From positions 1 through 62,235 of the forward strand of contig CAZDHT010000002.1 in the NCBI GenBank assembly GCA_964505325.1: a stretch of 62,235 bases of DNA, in the 5' to 3' direction. Position numbers and translations under genes: made by a program. The notes beneath the pieces were generated by a model. That model ran no database searches, was not told the origin of the DNA, and saw nothing but the letters and a program-made list of their open reading frames with translations. Shown one piece after another: positions 14,440-22,069 of this stretch. Source of the stretch: CAZDHT01 sp964505325. Lineage in GTDB: Bacteria; Planctomycetota; PUPC01. Every line of letters starts with the position of its first letter. The first letter of the stretch is position 1.

Positions 14440-15147
14440 CTACCCCGCCAGTCTCTGCGCCATTCTCATCGTGCCGTGGAAGAAATACGAGCCCAGTCCC
14501 ACCGTGAAGATGAGACACCCATACAGCGCGTGCTCGATCCCCACCATCAGCAGCGACTTCGTCCGCTGGTAGGTCCAGGCGAACAGCACCCCGCCCACCA
14601 GGCATAGCAGGATGGCCACCCAGTTCCAGAACACGATGTGCACGAACGCAAAACAGCCCCCGCTTGCAGCGACCATCAGCCACGGCCGTGGAAACAACGC
14701 CCGGTAACGATGAAACAGGAACGCCCGGAGAACCAGCTCCTGCGGGTATACGGAGAGGAGCGGATAGAGCACCATGACGAGCGCCCAGGTGCGCGGCGCC
14801 CGCTTGACAAAGCGCAAGAAAGACCCCGGCGGCTCGAAGAGCAGCACCGCCGCCGCCAGGGCTGCCCCGCCGAAGAGGAAGATCACCAGGACTCTCGCGA
14901 CATCTTTCCTGACGGCCGCCGCGTTCCACAGGCAGCGTCGGGGGAAGCTCCGGTCGCGGAGCAGCACGATAAGACAGATAACAGCCACCACGAGCAGAAA
15001 CGGTATGATCATAAATGGCGGGAACAGCAGCGCGCACGCCAGCGGCAACCCGAAGAAGAGCAGTACGAACTCGACCGCCCGCCGGACGATCAAGGGCCGC
15101 ACTTCCGGCTCGCCAGAGTGTGCTGATGAATTTGCCGTAGAGCTCAT
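14440..15147 (-). CDS. CPBP-family intramembrane protease homologue
   Basis: A 235-residue membrane protein with about six to seven hydrophobic segments. Motif positions of the CPBP/Abi (Rce1-like) glutamic protease family are present but altered: the EExxxR motif reads QELVLR (136-141), so the first, catalytic Glu is Gln; FxxxH reads FAFVH with His170; the last HxxxN reads HALYG (206-210). A PQEL-type motif may define a subfamily, so activity is uncertain but not excluded. I start at ATG 15147; the frame stays open upstream, but that part overlaps the preceding gene. It follows the spermidine-synthase-like gene by 17 nt and ends the four-gene operon starting at 20461. Confidence 0.85.
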   Translation of the reverse strand: MSSTANSSAHSGEPEVRPLIVRRAVEFVLLFFGLPLACALLFPPFMIIPFLLVVAVICLIVLLRDRSFPRRCLWNAAAVRKDVARVLVIFLFGGAALAAAVLLFEPPGSFLRFVKRAPRTWALVMVLYPLLSVYPQELVLRAFLFHRYRALFPRPWLMVAASGGCFAFVHIVFWNWVAILLCLVGGVLFAWTYQRTKSLLMVGIEHALYGCLIFTVGLGSYFFHGTMRMAQRLAG

Positions 15148-15164
15148 GTTTGTCGGATGGAGCT

Positions 15165-16733
15165 TTAGAACAGGACGTCCTTTCCGATCCGATCTTCTAT
15201 TGTGCGCTCCCGCCACCGAAGGGCCTCCCGCGAGCGCATCAGGTCGATCGGGTTGTGAGCGTCGGTCAAAAGGAACCCATCCCGCCTCCTGGGAACCACG
15301 GTGAGCTTCTCGATGCTGCGTGAGACCCGCTGCCCGTCTTCGAAATCGAGGAAGTCCATCCACCCCTTGTTGAACGTGATGGGGTTGTCCGATGCAAAGA
15401 TGGTTATGGTCTGCACGTCATCGGGGTTTGCCGCCTCGCGGGGATCCTCGCCGCGTAGCGCCCGCACGTTCGGAAAGACTTCGCTCAGGGTCCGGTACAT
15501 ACAGGCGAAGGGGCGGCCGGCCGGCGATCCGATGAAGTTGATGGCAAGCACGCCGCCGGGGTTCAGCACGCCCTTCGCCGCGCGGAACGCCTCCAGGCTG
15601 GCCATGTAGAACGGGAAGCCGTCGCCGGAATACGTGTCGATGATGCAGAAATCGTACCGCGTCTTGCAGTCCTCCAGGAACCGCCGCCCGTCCGCCACCG
15701 CCGCGCTGCCATTGAACCCGAACCATTCGCGCGCCACCTCGATGATCTCCGGGTCCAGGTCCACGGAGTCCACCCGCATGCCGTACCGGTCGAGGAGCCT
15801 GGCGGTCAGGCCCCCGGCGAGGCCGATCAGCAGGGCGCTTTTCGACTCGGGGTCGTCCACGGTGTAGGGCAGGAGCTCCTGAAAGTAGTTGTCCAGGAGG
15901 TGCTGTGCATTGCCGATGCGAGCCAGGTTCTGCGCGATTCCGGTCTGCACGATCCCGTTGACTACCAGCAGGCGGTAGTCGCCCTTGTCGAGCACCGTGA
16001 TGTGGCCGTAGTGGGAATCGCGCACGTGCTTTACCACGACATCTCCGCCCGGCGCCGCGTATGTGTTGCCGACCCGGGGCGTCGGGCTCGGAACGGCGGA
16101 CAGGATGACCGGCACGAGCAGTGCCGCGGCCCCTCTCCAGCCGAGGGTGGTGATCAGGCCGATGGCGGCGACGGCCGCGGCCGCGGCGGCGGTGATCCGA
16201 AAGCCTGCCGGCGCGCCGCATTGCGGTATCAGATAGAACGCGGTCAGCAGCGTGCCGGCCACGCTGCCGACCGTCGAGACGGCATACACCCCGCCCGCCG
16301 TCATGCCCACTTTGCGGCCGCGTTCGGTGATGATCTTGATGACGAACGGACTGGTCATCCCCAGCAGGCCCAGAGGGAGGAAGAACACCACCATCGAGCT
16401 GGCCAGCGCACCGCCTTCAATTCCCAAGCTGTTGTAGCATGCCTTCAGAATGAAGCGAGCGTGGGGGCAGGCGGTAAGCAGCGCGCCGCCGGCGAGGATG
16501 GCCGCATAGAGCAGGCCCGGCCGGGGGTATCGGTCGGCGAGGAAGCCGCCGATGAAGTAGCCGGCGGTCAGCGACAACAGCGTGACCGAGATCATCGCCG
16601 CCCACACCGTCTGGCTGCTCCCGTACCCGACGCTCAGCATCCGCGCCCCGAGAAACTCCACCGCCATCACAACCGCGCCGCAGGCGCACGCCGCGACCCA
16701 GAGCCAGACCAACGCCAGTGTCTCGCGCCGCAT
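15165..16733 (-). CDS. membrane-fused spermidine synthase-like protein
   Basis: A 522-residue protein combining an N-terminal transporter-like membrane domain (about seven helices, residues 8-220) with a C-terminal SAM-dependent Rossmann domain of the polyamine aminopropyltransferase type (about 240-480). The SAM region includes ALLIGLAGGLTARLL, VDLDPEIIEVAREWF and the catalytic-loop-like IIDTYSGDGFPF. Such fused spermidine synthases are widespread in Planctomycetes-like genomes; their true substrates are often unknown. A GGGAG Shine-Dalgarno lies 7 nt before the ATG. Third gene of the operon, 18 nt after the propeller gene. Confidence 0.85.
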   Translation of the reverse strand: MRRETLALVWLWVAACACGAVVMAVEFLGARMLSVGYGSSQTVWAAMISVTLLSLTAGYFIGGFLADRYPRPGLLYAAILAGGALLTACPHARFILKACYNSLGIEGGALASSMVVFFLPLGLLGMTSPFVIKIITERGRKVGMTAGGVYAVSTVGSVAGTLLTAFYLIPQCGAPAGFRITAAAAAAVAAIGLITTLGWRGAAALLVPVILSAVPSPTPRVGNTYAAPGGDVVVKHVRDSHYGHITVLDKGDYRLLVVNGIVQTGIAQNLARIGNAQHLLDNYFQELLPYTVDDPESKSALLIGLAGGLTARLLDRYGMRVDSVDLDPEIIEVAREWFGFNGSAAVADGRRFLEDCKTRYDFCIIDTYSGDGFPFYMASLEAFRAAKGVLNPGGVLAINFIGSPAGRPFACMYRTLSEVFPNVRALRGEDPREAANPDDVQTITIFASDNPITFNKGWMDFLDFEDGQRVSRSIEKLTVVPRRRDGFLLTDAHNPIDLMRSREALRWRERTIEDRIGKDVLF

Positions 16734-16751
16734 TCCGTACTCCCTGCCAGG

Positions 16752-19175
16752 CTAATTCTCAGGTCCCAGGAGCTTCTTCACGCCGTCCAGGCAAAGCAGG
16801 CCGGAATAGGTGGAGAGCCACAATCGGTCACCGTCGGGGCTGGCGCACAGGAACTTCGGATAGAAGACGCCCTTCACGTAGAGCCTGGGCTTGGGGCCCT
16901 GCGGAGTGGGCCCGAAGAGACAGTTGCCCCGTGACTTGTCCATCCGGTGCCGCTTCTTGATTCGCTTGACAAACCACGGCGGCTTCGACCCGCGGGGCAT
17001 CGCCTGGGCGTCGGACCGGGCCCATGTCTTCCCATCGAAACGGGCAACGGCCCAATCCTCGGCCTGGAGCTTCCGCCATAATTGGACGGGGAGGATTCCT
17101 AGCGGTGACGGCTGGGAAGCCACGAAAATGTTTCCGGCGTCATCTTCTGCAATCCGAGATATGGACCGCTGGTCGAGACACGTGAGCAGCTCGAAACGGC
17201 CCGTCTCGAAGTCCAGACACGCCACCAGCCCCCGGTCCGAGCCCACGTACAGGGCGCGACCGTTGTCGAGCGCCGCGGTCGGCCGCCAGTAGAAGCGGAA
17301 CCCGGGCTCGAACACCGTCTTCCACCGGCCCGCCGCAGCGTCGAAACAACTTACCCGGCCCTCGGTGATGGCCCAATGCTCTTTCTCGTGCAGGAAGACT
17401 TCGAGCACGTTGTCGTGGCCGACGCCCTCGAGCACCATCCGGCCGGTGTTGGATATGTTGAGGATCCGTGGCTGCTCGCCCTGGAGCCCGAGGTCCTCGG
17501 GGCGGTGCTCGAACCTCGCGGTCCAGGTCGGACTGTTCGGCTTGCGCACGGCGAGCTGCTCGACGCTGGGGTAGTAGCCGCAGAAGTACGCGGAGGGGAA
17601 GAGCCGCATCACGGCAAACACGCGCGCAGGGCCGATGGAAACATCTTCCACTGTTTGAGGGACGATGACGTCATGCTTGCGGGAGCCGTCCTGCCCGATG
17701 ATCAGCCGTTGCTCGAACGTCGGCAGGCCGATCGTAACGGTTTCCCACTTGTCTTCCTTTGCCATGAAGCGATGCAGGGCGAAGCCGGCGGCTGCGAAAA
17801 CCGTCCGCTTGACGTAGGTCATCCCTGGATGAGCGCCCTTTTTCTTGTACTCCCCCGTCAGGCCGGCCGCCCAGACGGCGCCGTCCGCCTCTTCGAGACA
17901 CGCAACGCGGTCGACCTTTTTCCCGTGGATCTCGGACCACACCTGCCACTTCCGCGAGCCCAAGTCGAGCCGTGCCAGCCCTCCGCCCACAAAGCCCTGC
18001 GGCGCCCGCCGAGGCTCGACGGCGACCCAGACGGCGGCGTCAGTCACGAGAAGCTGCTTGCACGTCCCCTCGGGGATGTTCGGCGCGGAGTGGTAGGATT
18101 TCTTCTTCGTGGCGGCGTCATATTCCCCCAGCCCCTTGGAGCAGAGAAACCAGAGCCGGCCGGCGCCGGCGCGCAGGTCCGAGGCGTTCTTCTCGACCTG
18201 GCTCCACTTCCCGCCGTCCAGCTCGTAGATGTCTCCGTATGAACTGACGTAGACGCGGCCGCCCACGCTCACCGGCGTCTTCAGGAAGTGGGCCGTCCTG
18301 CGCTGCCAGTGTGGCAGCCAGATGCCGTTCACGACGTTCTTGGTGATCCGCTCAGCCGTGGGCAGTGCCGGCTTCTTGACCGGCTTGTCGGCTGCGCTCT
18401 TCAGGCGAAACGTGCCCGTGTCCGCGATTACCCAGACGCACCCTTCGCCGGCGAGCAGGCGCGCGAAGTTGCACTTCAACGCGGGAAGGTCCGCGATCTT
18501 GGCCTGGCCGATCGTCAGCGCGGCAACGCCTCCGCGGTGGACGGCCCACACCGTCTTGCCGTCACTCAACAACTGGTATATGACCTGGTCGGGCAGGCCG
18601 TCTTTCCGGCGGTAGGACTTGGCGAGCCGCTTTCCGGCGAGGCCGATCTGGAACAGCTCGTTGTCGGTAGCGACCCAAAGGTGCCGTTCGTCTCGGGTCC
18701 AGGCGACGATTTGCCGCTTGAACGAGAAGGGCCGCCCGTCGATTGGCTTGGCGCCCTGCAAATCCCGCGGGATGGTCGCGTTGACCAGCGCGGGCCCGAC
18801 GACGCAGTAATTGCAGCGCATGCGGCGCCACTGTTCGTGTGTGGCCGCCATCTCCAGGCCGCTGTACGCGCGAACGGTCAGCCACGTCTCGTCGCCCTTC
18901 TTGGAGACGACCCCGGTCGCCTGTGTCTTCTCCCCGTGCATTTCGGCGCCGAGCTCCAGCCCCTTTTTGTCGAGCGTGACGTGATACAGCGGCCCCCGGT
19001 CGTCGTGGATCTTGACCGTGGTGAGCCGCCCTCCGTCATCTTTCGTCGTTCTCACCAGGCCGGTCGTCTGGAACCCTTTCGGCCTCCCGCTTCTGGCCAG
19101 GGCGGGGCTCGCGGTCGCCCACAGGCTCAGGCCGACCAGGGCGGCAAAGCACATCACCTGGGTGATCCGAGTCAT
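16752..19175 (-). CDS. large secreted beta-propeller-like protein
   Basis: An 807-residue exported protein. The signal peptide covers about 1-26 (MCFAALVGLSLWATASPALA). The remainder consists of repeated Trp/Gly blades such as HLWVATDNELFQIGLAGK, TVWAVHRGGVAALT, CVWVIADTG, RLWFLCSKGLGEYD, AVWAAGLTGEYKKK, RALYVGSDRGLVACLD and RLWLSTYSGLLCLDG, like ligand-binding or two-component-regulator propellers. No catalytic motif or membrane anchor was seen, so it is probably a periplasmic or surface binding protein. Its ATG overlaps the upstream stop codon (ATGA), which implies translational coupling to a cytosolic synthase, an odd pairing. The frame is open far upstream, but that part overlaps the synthase gene and is not coding. 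Confidence 0.8.
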   Translation of the reverse strand: MTRITQVMCFAALVGLSLWATASPALARSGRPKGFQTTGLVRTTKDDGGRLTTVKIHDDRGPLYHVTLDKKGLELGAEMHGEKTQATGVVSKKGDETWLTVRAYSGLEMAATHEQWRRMRCNYCVVGPALVNATIPRDLQGAKPIDGRPFSFKRQIVAWTRDERHLWVATDNELFQIGLAGKRLAKSYRRKDGLPDQVIYQLLSDGKTVWAVHRGGVAALTIGQAKIADLPALKCNFARLLAGEGCVWVIADTGTFRLKSAADKPVKKPALPTAERITKNVVNGIWLPHWQRRTAHFLKTPVSVGGRVYVSSYGDIYELDGGKWSQVEKNASDLRAGAGRLWFLCSKGLGEYDAATKKKSYHSAPNIPEGTCKQLLVTDAAVWVAVEPRRAPQGFVGGGLARLDLGSRKWQVWSEIHGKKVDRVACLEEADGAVWAAGLTGEYKKKGAHPGMTYVKRTVFAAAGFALHRFMAKEDKWETVTIGLPTFEQRLIIGQDGSRKHDVIVPQTVEDVSIGPARVFAVMRLFPSAYFCGYYPSVEQLAVRKPNSPTWTARFEHRPEDLGLQGEQPRILNISNTGRMVLEGVGHDNVLEVFLHEKEHWAITEGRVSCFDAAAGRWKTVFEPGFRFYWRPTAALDNGRALYVGSDRGLVACLDFETGRFELLTCLDQRSISRIAEDDAGNIFVASQPSPLGILPVQLWRKLQAEDWAVARFDGKTWARSDAQAMPRGSKPPWFVKRIKKRHRMDKSRGNCLFGPTPQGPKPRLYVKGVFYPKFLCASPDGDRLWLSTYSGLLCLDGVKKLLGPEN

Positions 19176-20461
19176 TTCTGCTTTTTCCTTTCCTGTCCGG
19201 GTCGTTCGAGTGGCGTCATCGTCATGATCCTCCTTGCCAGGTCGGGATGCCTCGCGATGAAGCGCAGCTCGTCCTGGGTGAGCGGCTTCTGCGTGTGGAC
19301 GTTGGCGAACCTGGCCAGCTCCAGCATCTCCCGGGCTTCTTCGTCGCTGTGGAACTCGATCTCGAGCTTCCCGTAGACGTCGCGGAAGCCCTTGATGCCG
19401 CTGTACTCGCCACAGGTGATCTGCCGGCCGGTCTCGATGATCTCCGGATCGCCCCTGCCGAGTTCCTCGTAGTTGTAGAGTTCGTAGTTGCGCCGGTCCT
19501 TCAGCGCCCCGTCGGCGTGGATGCCCGATTCGTGGGCGAACGCGTTGTCGCCCACACCGACCTGGTTCACGGGAATGGGCACGCCAAACGCATAGGACGC
19601 GTACTTGGCGATCTTCCACGCCTTGCTGAGATCCACCCGCTCGTCGAGAACGTATTGGCCTTCCAGCCCGCTCGACTTCTTGACCGCCAGAATCACGGAG
19701 ACGAGGTCGGCGTTGCCGGCGCGCTCGCCCATGCCGTTCACCGTCGTGTCGATATACGCGTCGACGCCGGCGTCGACCGCTCCCTTCGCGCCCATCACCG
19801 AGCACGCGACCGCCATGCCGAGGTCGTTGTGGCAGTGCATCTCCATCGGCAGGCCGACCTCTTCGGCCAGCATTCGGACCCGCTCGTAGATCGTGAGCGG
19901 ATCACAATACCCCAACGTGTCGCAGAAACGGAACCGGTCGGCGCCGGCCTCCTTTGCCGCGCGGGCGAACCGCAGCAGGAATTCGTCGTCGGTCCGCGAG
20001 GCGTCCTCGGCGTTCACCCCGACCGTGATTGCACCATGCTTCCGCGCCAGCTCGACACCCTTGAGCATCATGTCGATGAGATTCATAGCGTCAGGGCTCT
20101 CTTCGGGTGTCCGAACGACGCGGCCGCCGAACTTGCCCTTCGTCATCTGCTCCGACGTCGAGATCGAGACGCTGATGTGCCTGAGGCTGGTGCCGGTGAA
20201 GGAGAGCTCGATCTCGCTCTCTCGCGCCGGGCACCAACCGCTCAGGATCATGGGCTGCAACTCGCCGCGAGCCGCAAGCTCGAGGTTCGCGCGGATGTAG
20301 TTCCTCTCGTGAGACGTGTACGGGAAGCCGAACTCGCTCTGGAACACCCCCATCTCGTTGAGGTAGATGTTGATCATCGTCTTCTCGAGCTTGGCGAGCC
20401 CGAGCCGGGACGTCTGCACGCCATCGCGGTTCGTGACGTCAAGGATGTAGATTTTCGGCAT
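19172..20461 (-). CDS. homocitrate synthase / 2-isopropylmalate synthase family enzyme
   Basis: A 429-residue acetyl-CoA-dependent aldol enzyme of the DRE-TIM (HMGL-like) family. Motifs: DVTNRDGVQ (8-16), metal-binding HCHNDLGMAVA (209-219), GMGERAGN (243-250) and HESGIHADGALK (310-321). The last is closest to homocitrate synthases (NifV/LysS type) rather than to LeuA; no C-terminal LeuA regulatory domain is present. It should condense a 2-oxoacid with acetyl-CoA. No other lysine, leucine or nitrogenase genes are nearby, so the pathway is open. The ATG at 20461 has AAAGGA upstream and a promoter about 55 nt away. It overlaps the propeller gene by 4 nt. Confidence 0.85.
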   Translation of the reverse strand: MPKIYILDVTNRDGVQTSRLGLAKLEKTMINIYLNEMGVFQSEFGFPYTSHERNYIRANLELAARGELQPMILSGWCPARESEIELSFTGTSLRHISVSISTSEQMTKGKFGGRVVRTPEESPDAMNLIDMMLKGVELARKHGAITVGVNAEDASRTDDEFLLRFARAAKEAGADRFRFCDTLGYCDPLTIYERVRMLAEEVGLPMEMHCHNDLGMAVACSVMGAKGAVDAGVDAYIDTTVNGMGERAGNADLVSVILAVKKSSGLEGQYVLDERVDLSKAWKIAKYASYAFGVPIPVNQVGVGDNAFAHESGIHADGALKDRRNYELYNYEELGRGDPEIIETGRQITCGEYSGIKGFRDVYGKLEIEFHSDEEAREMLELARFANVHTQKPLTQDELRFIARHPDLARRIMTMTPLERPGQERKKQK

Positions 20462-20516
20462 CGGTTTCACATCCTTTCGTGCTCGGGCGGGAGCCGAAAT
20501 GCCCCGCCGGACGCAT

Positions 20517-20544
20517 ATCATATCAGCAAACCGCGAAATGTCCA
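20517..20544 (-). promoter_or_regulatory. sigma-70-like promoter for the homocitrate-synthase-like operon
   Basis: Minus strand: TGGACA (20544-20539), 16 bp spacer, TATGAT (20522-20517). The leader is about 49 nt. Confidence 0.55.
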
Positions 20545-20605
20545 CGCGGAAGCGCCGGGAACGACGCGGAGCGGATGGGACGTGTCTTTCTCGGGTCTCA
20601 GACCA

Positions 20606-20634
20606 TTGCGTGCGGCCTGTGACCCGTGTATGCT
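20606..20634 (+). promoter_or_regulatory. sigma-70-like promoter, leaderless
   Basis: TTGCGT (20606-20611), 17 bp spacer, TATGCT (20629-20634). The -10 box ends 6 nt before the ATG at 20641, so the mRNA should begin at or next to the start codon. No Shine-Dalgarno is present. Confidence 0.5.
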
Positions 20635-20640
20635 GTTGTC

Positions 20641-20970
20641 ATGGGGAACGAACCGGGCATTCTCGACGAGGCCAGGGCGGCTGCGAGAAGGAGGGTGCTT
20701 TTCCTCCCTCACGCCGTGCGGCAAATGGCACGACCGGATCGGCTGATCAGCACGGGTGAAGTGCGCTCGGTCGTCGAGCAGGGCGAAGTCATCGAGCACT
20801 ACCCGCAGGACCCGCGCGGGCACAGTTGCCTGATCTTGGGTCTCGGCGAAAGCGGGCGCCCGATACACGTCGTCTGCGCTCCGAAGGAAGGTTATCTGGC
20901 CGTCATCACGGCCTACCTGCCCGACCCCGATGAATGGTCGGCGGACTTCAGGACGAGGGAAGAGAAATGA
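20641..20970 (+). CDS. DUF4258 domain protein (toxin-like)
   Basis: A 109-residue protein with a DUF4258-like core: LPHAVRQMARPDRLISTGEVRSVVEQGEVIEHYPQDP..HSCLILG, then GRPIHVVCAPKEGYLAVITAYLPDPDEW. DUF4258 proteins are predicted RelE/BrnT-like endoribonuclease toxins and often precede a YgiT-type zinc finger protein, exactly as here, with an ATGA stop/start overlap. ATG 20641 is preferred because a -10 box lies just before it; a GTG at 20626 would add five residues. If toxic, it would act on mRNA in the cytosol and be neutralised by its neighbour. First gene of an accessory island. Confidence 0.8.
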   Translation: MGNEPGILDEARAAARRRVLFLPHAVRQMARPDRLISTGEVRSVVEQGEVIEHYPQDPRGHSCLILGLGESGRPIHVVCAPKEGYLAVITAYLPDPDEWSADFRTREEK

Positions 20971-21179
20971 AGTGCATTCACTGTCGGGGCGAGATGAAGC
21001 GGGGGACCGCGCCCTTCCACATCGACCGGAAAGGCTGTCACCTCATGCTCGACGACGTGCCGGCCTGGGTCTGCGAGCAGTGCGGCGAGGCGTACTTGGA
21101 GGAGAAGGAAGTCGACGCCATCCAAGACTTGATCAAGTCGGTCGAATCGAAGGCGGGGGCGCTGGCGTCGGCGAAGTAG
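20967..21179 (+). CDS. YgiT-type zinc finger protein (antitoxin-like)
   Basis: A 70-residue protein with two CxxC pairs in the MqsA/YgiT arrangement: KCIHCRGEM at the N-terminus and WVCEQCGEAYLEEKEVDAIQDLI in the middle, between them a short beta-rich segment. This is the zinc domain of MqsA-like antitoxins, without the C-terminal helix-turn-helix, so it should bind toxin but not DNA on its own. The ATG overlaps the DUF4258 stop (ATGA), implying coupled translation in toxin-first order. Likely antitoxin of the pair; inference rests on family pairing and order. Confidence 0.82.
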   Translation: MKCIHCRGEMKRGTAPFHIDRKGCHLMLDDVPAWVCEQCGEAYLEEKEVDAIQDLIKSVESKAGALASAK

Positions 21180-21205
21180 CAGCGGGCCGCGCGCCTGCGC
21201 CGGAT

Positions 21206-21225
21206 GGCAAGTACGAATGCTTGCC
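21206..21225 (+). terminator. hairpin between the two toxin-antitoxin-like pairs
   Basis: GGCAAG (21206-21211), 8-nt loop, CTTGCC (21220-21225). It lies in the 74-nt gap after the YgiT gene. No T-run follows; it may be an attenuator or a dispersed repeat. Confidence 0.35.
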
Positions 21226-21253
21226 CCACCGGGGTCCTGTCAGAGGCCCTTGC

Positions 21254-21805
21254 ATGGACAGTGAGCAGCTTGAGTTCGTGAAGCAGATCGCGAGGCGGCT
21301 GGAGGCCGCGGGCATCCCGTACATGTTGACGGGCTCTGTGGCGATGGCGCTGTATGCCACGCCGCGCATGACCAGGGACGTCGTCGTCGTCGTTGCCTGT
21401 CGTCCGGGCGATGCGGAAAGGATCGTGCGCCTGTTCGAGTCCGACTGCTACGTGGACGAGGAGAGCGTCCGAGATGCCATCGCACGGCGTTCGATGTTCA
21501 ACATCATCCACAACGATTGGGTCATCAAGGCCGATTTTATCGTCCGGAAGGATGAGGAGTACAGAAGAGCGGAGTTCGGGCGACGGAGACGCATCGACAT
21601 CGAGGGCGTGTCGGTGTTTGTCGCGGCACCCGAAGACCTTCTTCTTTCGAAGCTCTGCTGGGGAAAGGATTCCGGGTCGGAGCTTCAGCGAGAGGACGCT
21701 CGCGCGATAGCGGAATCCGCCGCCGACCTGGATTGGCCGTACATCGAGAAGTGGGCTCTGGTTCTCGGGATCAACGATTCACTGGTGCGGGTGAGGAACG
21801 GATGA
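21254..21805 (+). CDS. nucleotidyltransferase-fold protein (AbiEii/DUF6036-like)
   Basis: A 183-residue protein with a minimal nucleotidyltransferase fold: YMLTGSVAMALYATPRMTRDVVVVV (24-47). The GS pair (27-28) and first Asp (Asp42) fit the hG[GS]...DxD signature, but the second Asp is replaced by Val44. A later acidic residue, in IKADFIV, could serve as the third carboxylate. Related proteins act as AbiEii/MenT-type toxins or as uncharacterised partners of small helical proteins. The missing Asp may mean altered or lost transfer activity. AGAGG lies 8 nt before the ATG. It overlaps the next gene by ATGA, suggesting a two-protein module. Confidence 0.75.
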   Translation: MDSEQLEFVKQIARRLEAAGIPYMLTGSVAMALYATPRMTRDVVVVVACRPGDAERIVRLFESDCYVDEESVRDAIARRSMFNIIHNDWVIKADFIVRKDEEYRRAEFGRRRRIDIEGVSVFVAAPEDLLLSKLCWGKDSGSELQREDARAIAESAADLDWPYIEKWALVLGINDSLVRVRNG

Positions 21806-22050
21806 AGGACACCTCGCCGGAGGCCGAGAGGCGATTCAACGACCTGCTGCGGCGGCTCTCGCCGGAGGAGCGCCTGGCGATGTGTTGCCGGATGTTCACG
21901 ACCGCCAAGTCCCTGGCACGGGCCGGCATCGTCCAAGCCGGCGCTCAGACAGCCGCCGCAACCCGGAAGCAACTGTTCCTTCGGTTCTACGGCCGTGATT
22001 TCACCGAGCCGGAGCGGGCAAGAATCATCAGCGGGCTGAGAGTGACCTGA
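21802..22050 (+). CDS. small helical partner protein (hypothetical)
   Basis: An 82-residue, probably all-helical cytosolic protein: EAERRFNDLLRRLSPEERLA, then MCCRMFTTAKSLARAGI, ending KQLFLRFYGRDFTEPERARI. Small proteins with SPEER.. and LFLRFYG segments are, from memory, frequent next to nucleotidyltransferase-fold genes, but I know no named function. The ATG overlaps the stop of the nucleotidyltransferase gene (ATGA), so the two are translated together. Antitoxin or adaptor is the natural guess. It ends 19 nt before the convergent sulfatase stop. Confidence 0.7.
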   Translation: MKDTSPEAERRFNDLLRRLSPEERLAMCCRMFTTAKSLARAGIVQAGAQTAAATRKQLFLRFYGRDFTEPERARIISGLRVT

Positions 22051-22069
22051 CGGACACGGAACACCATCT

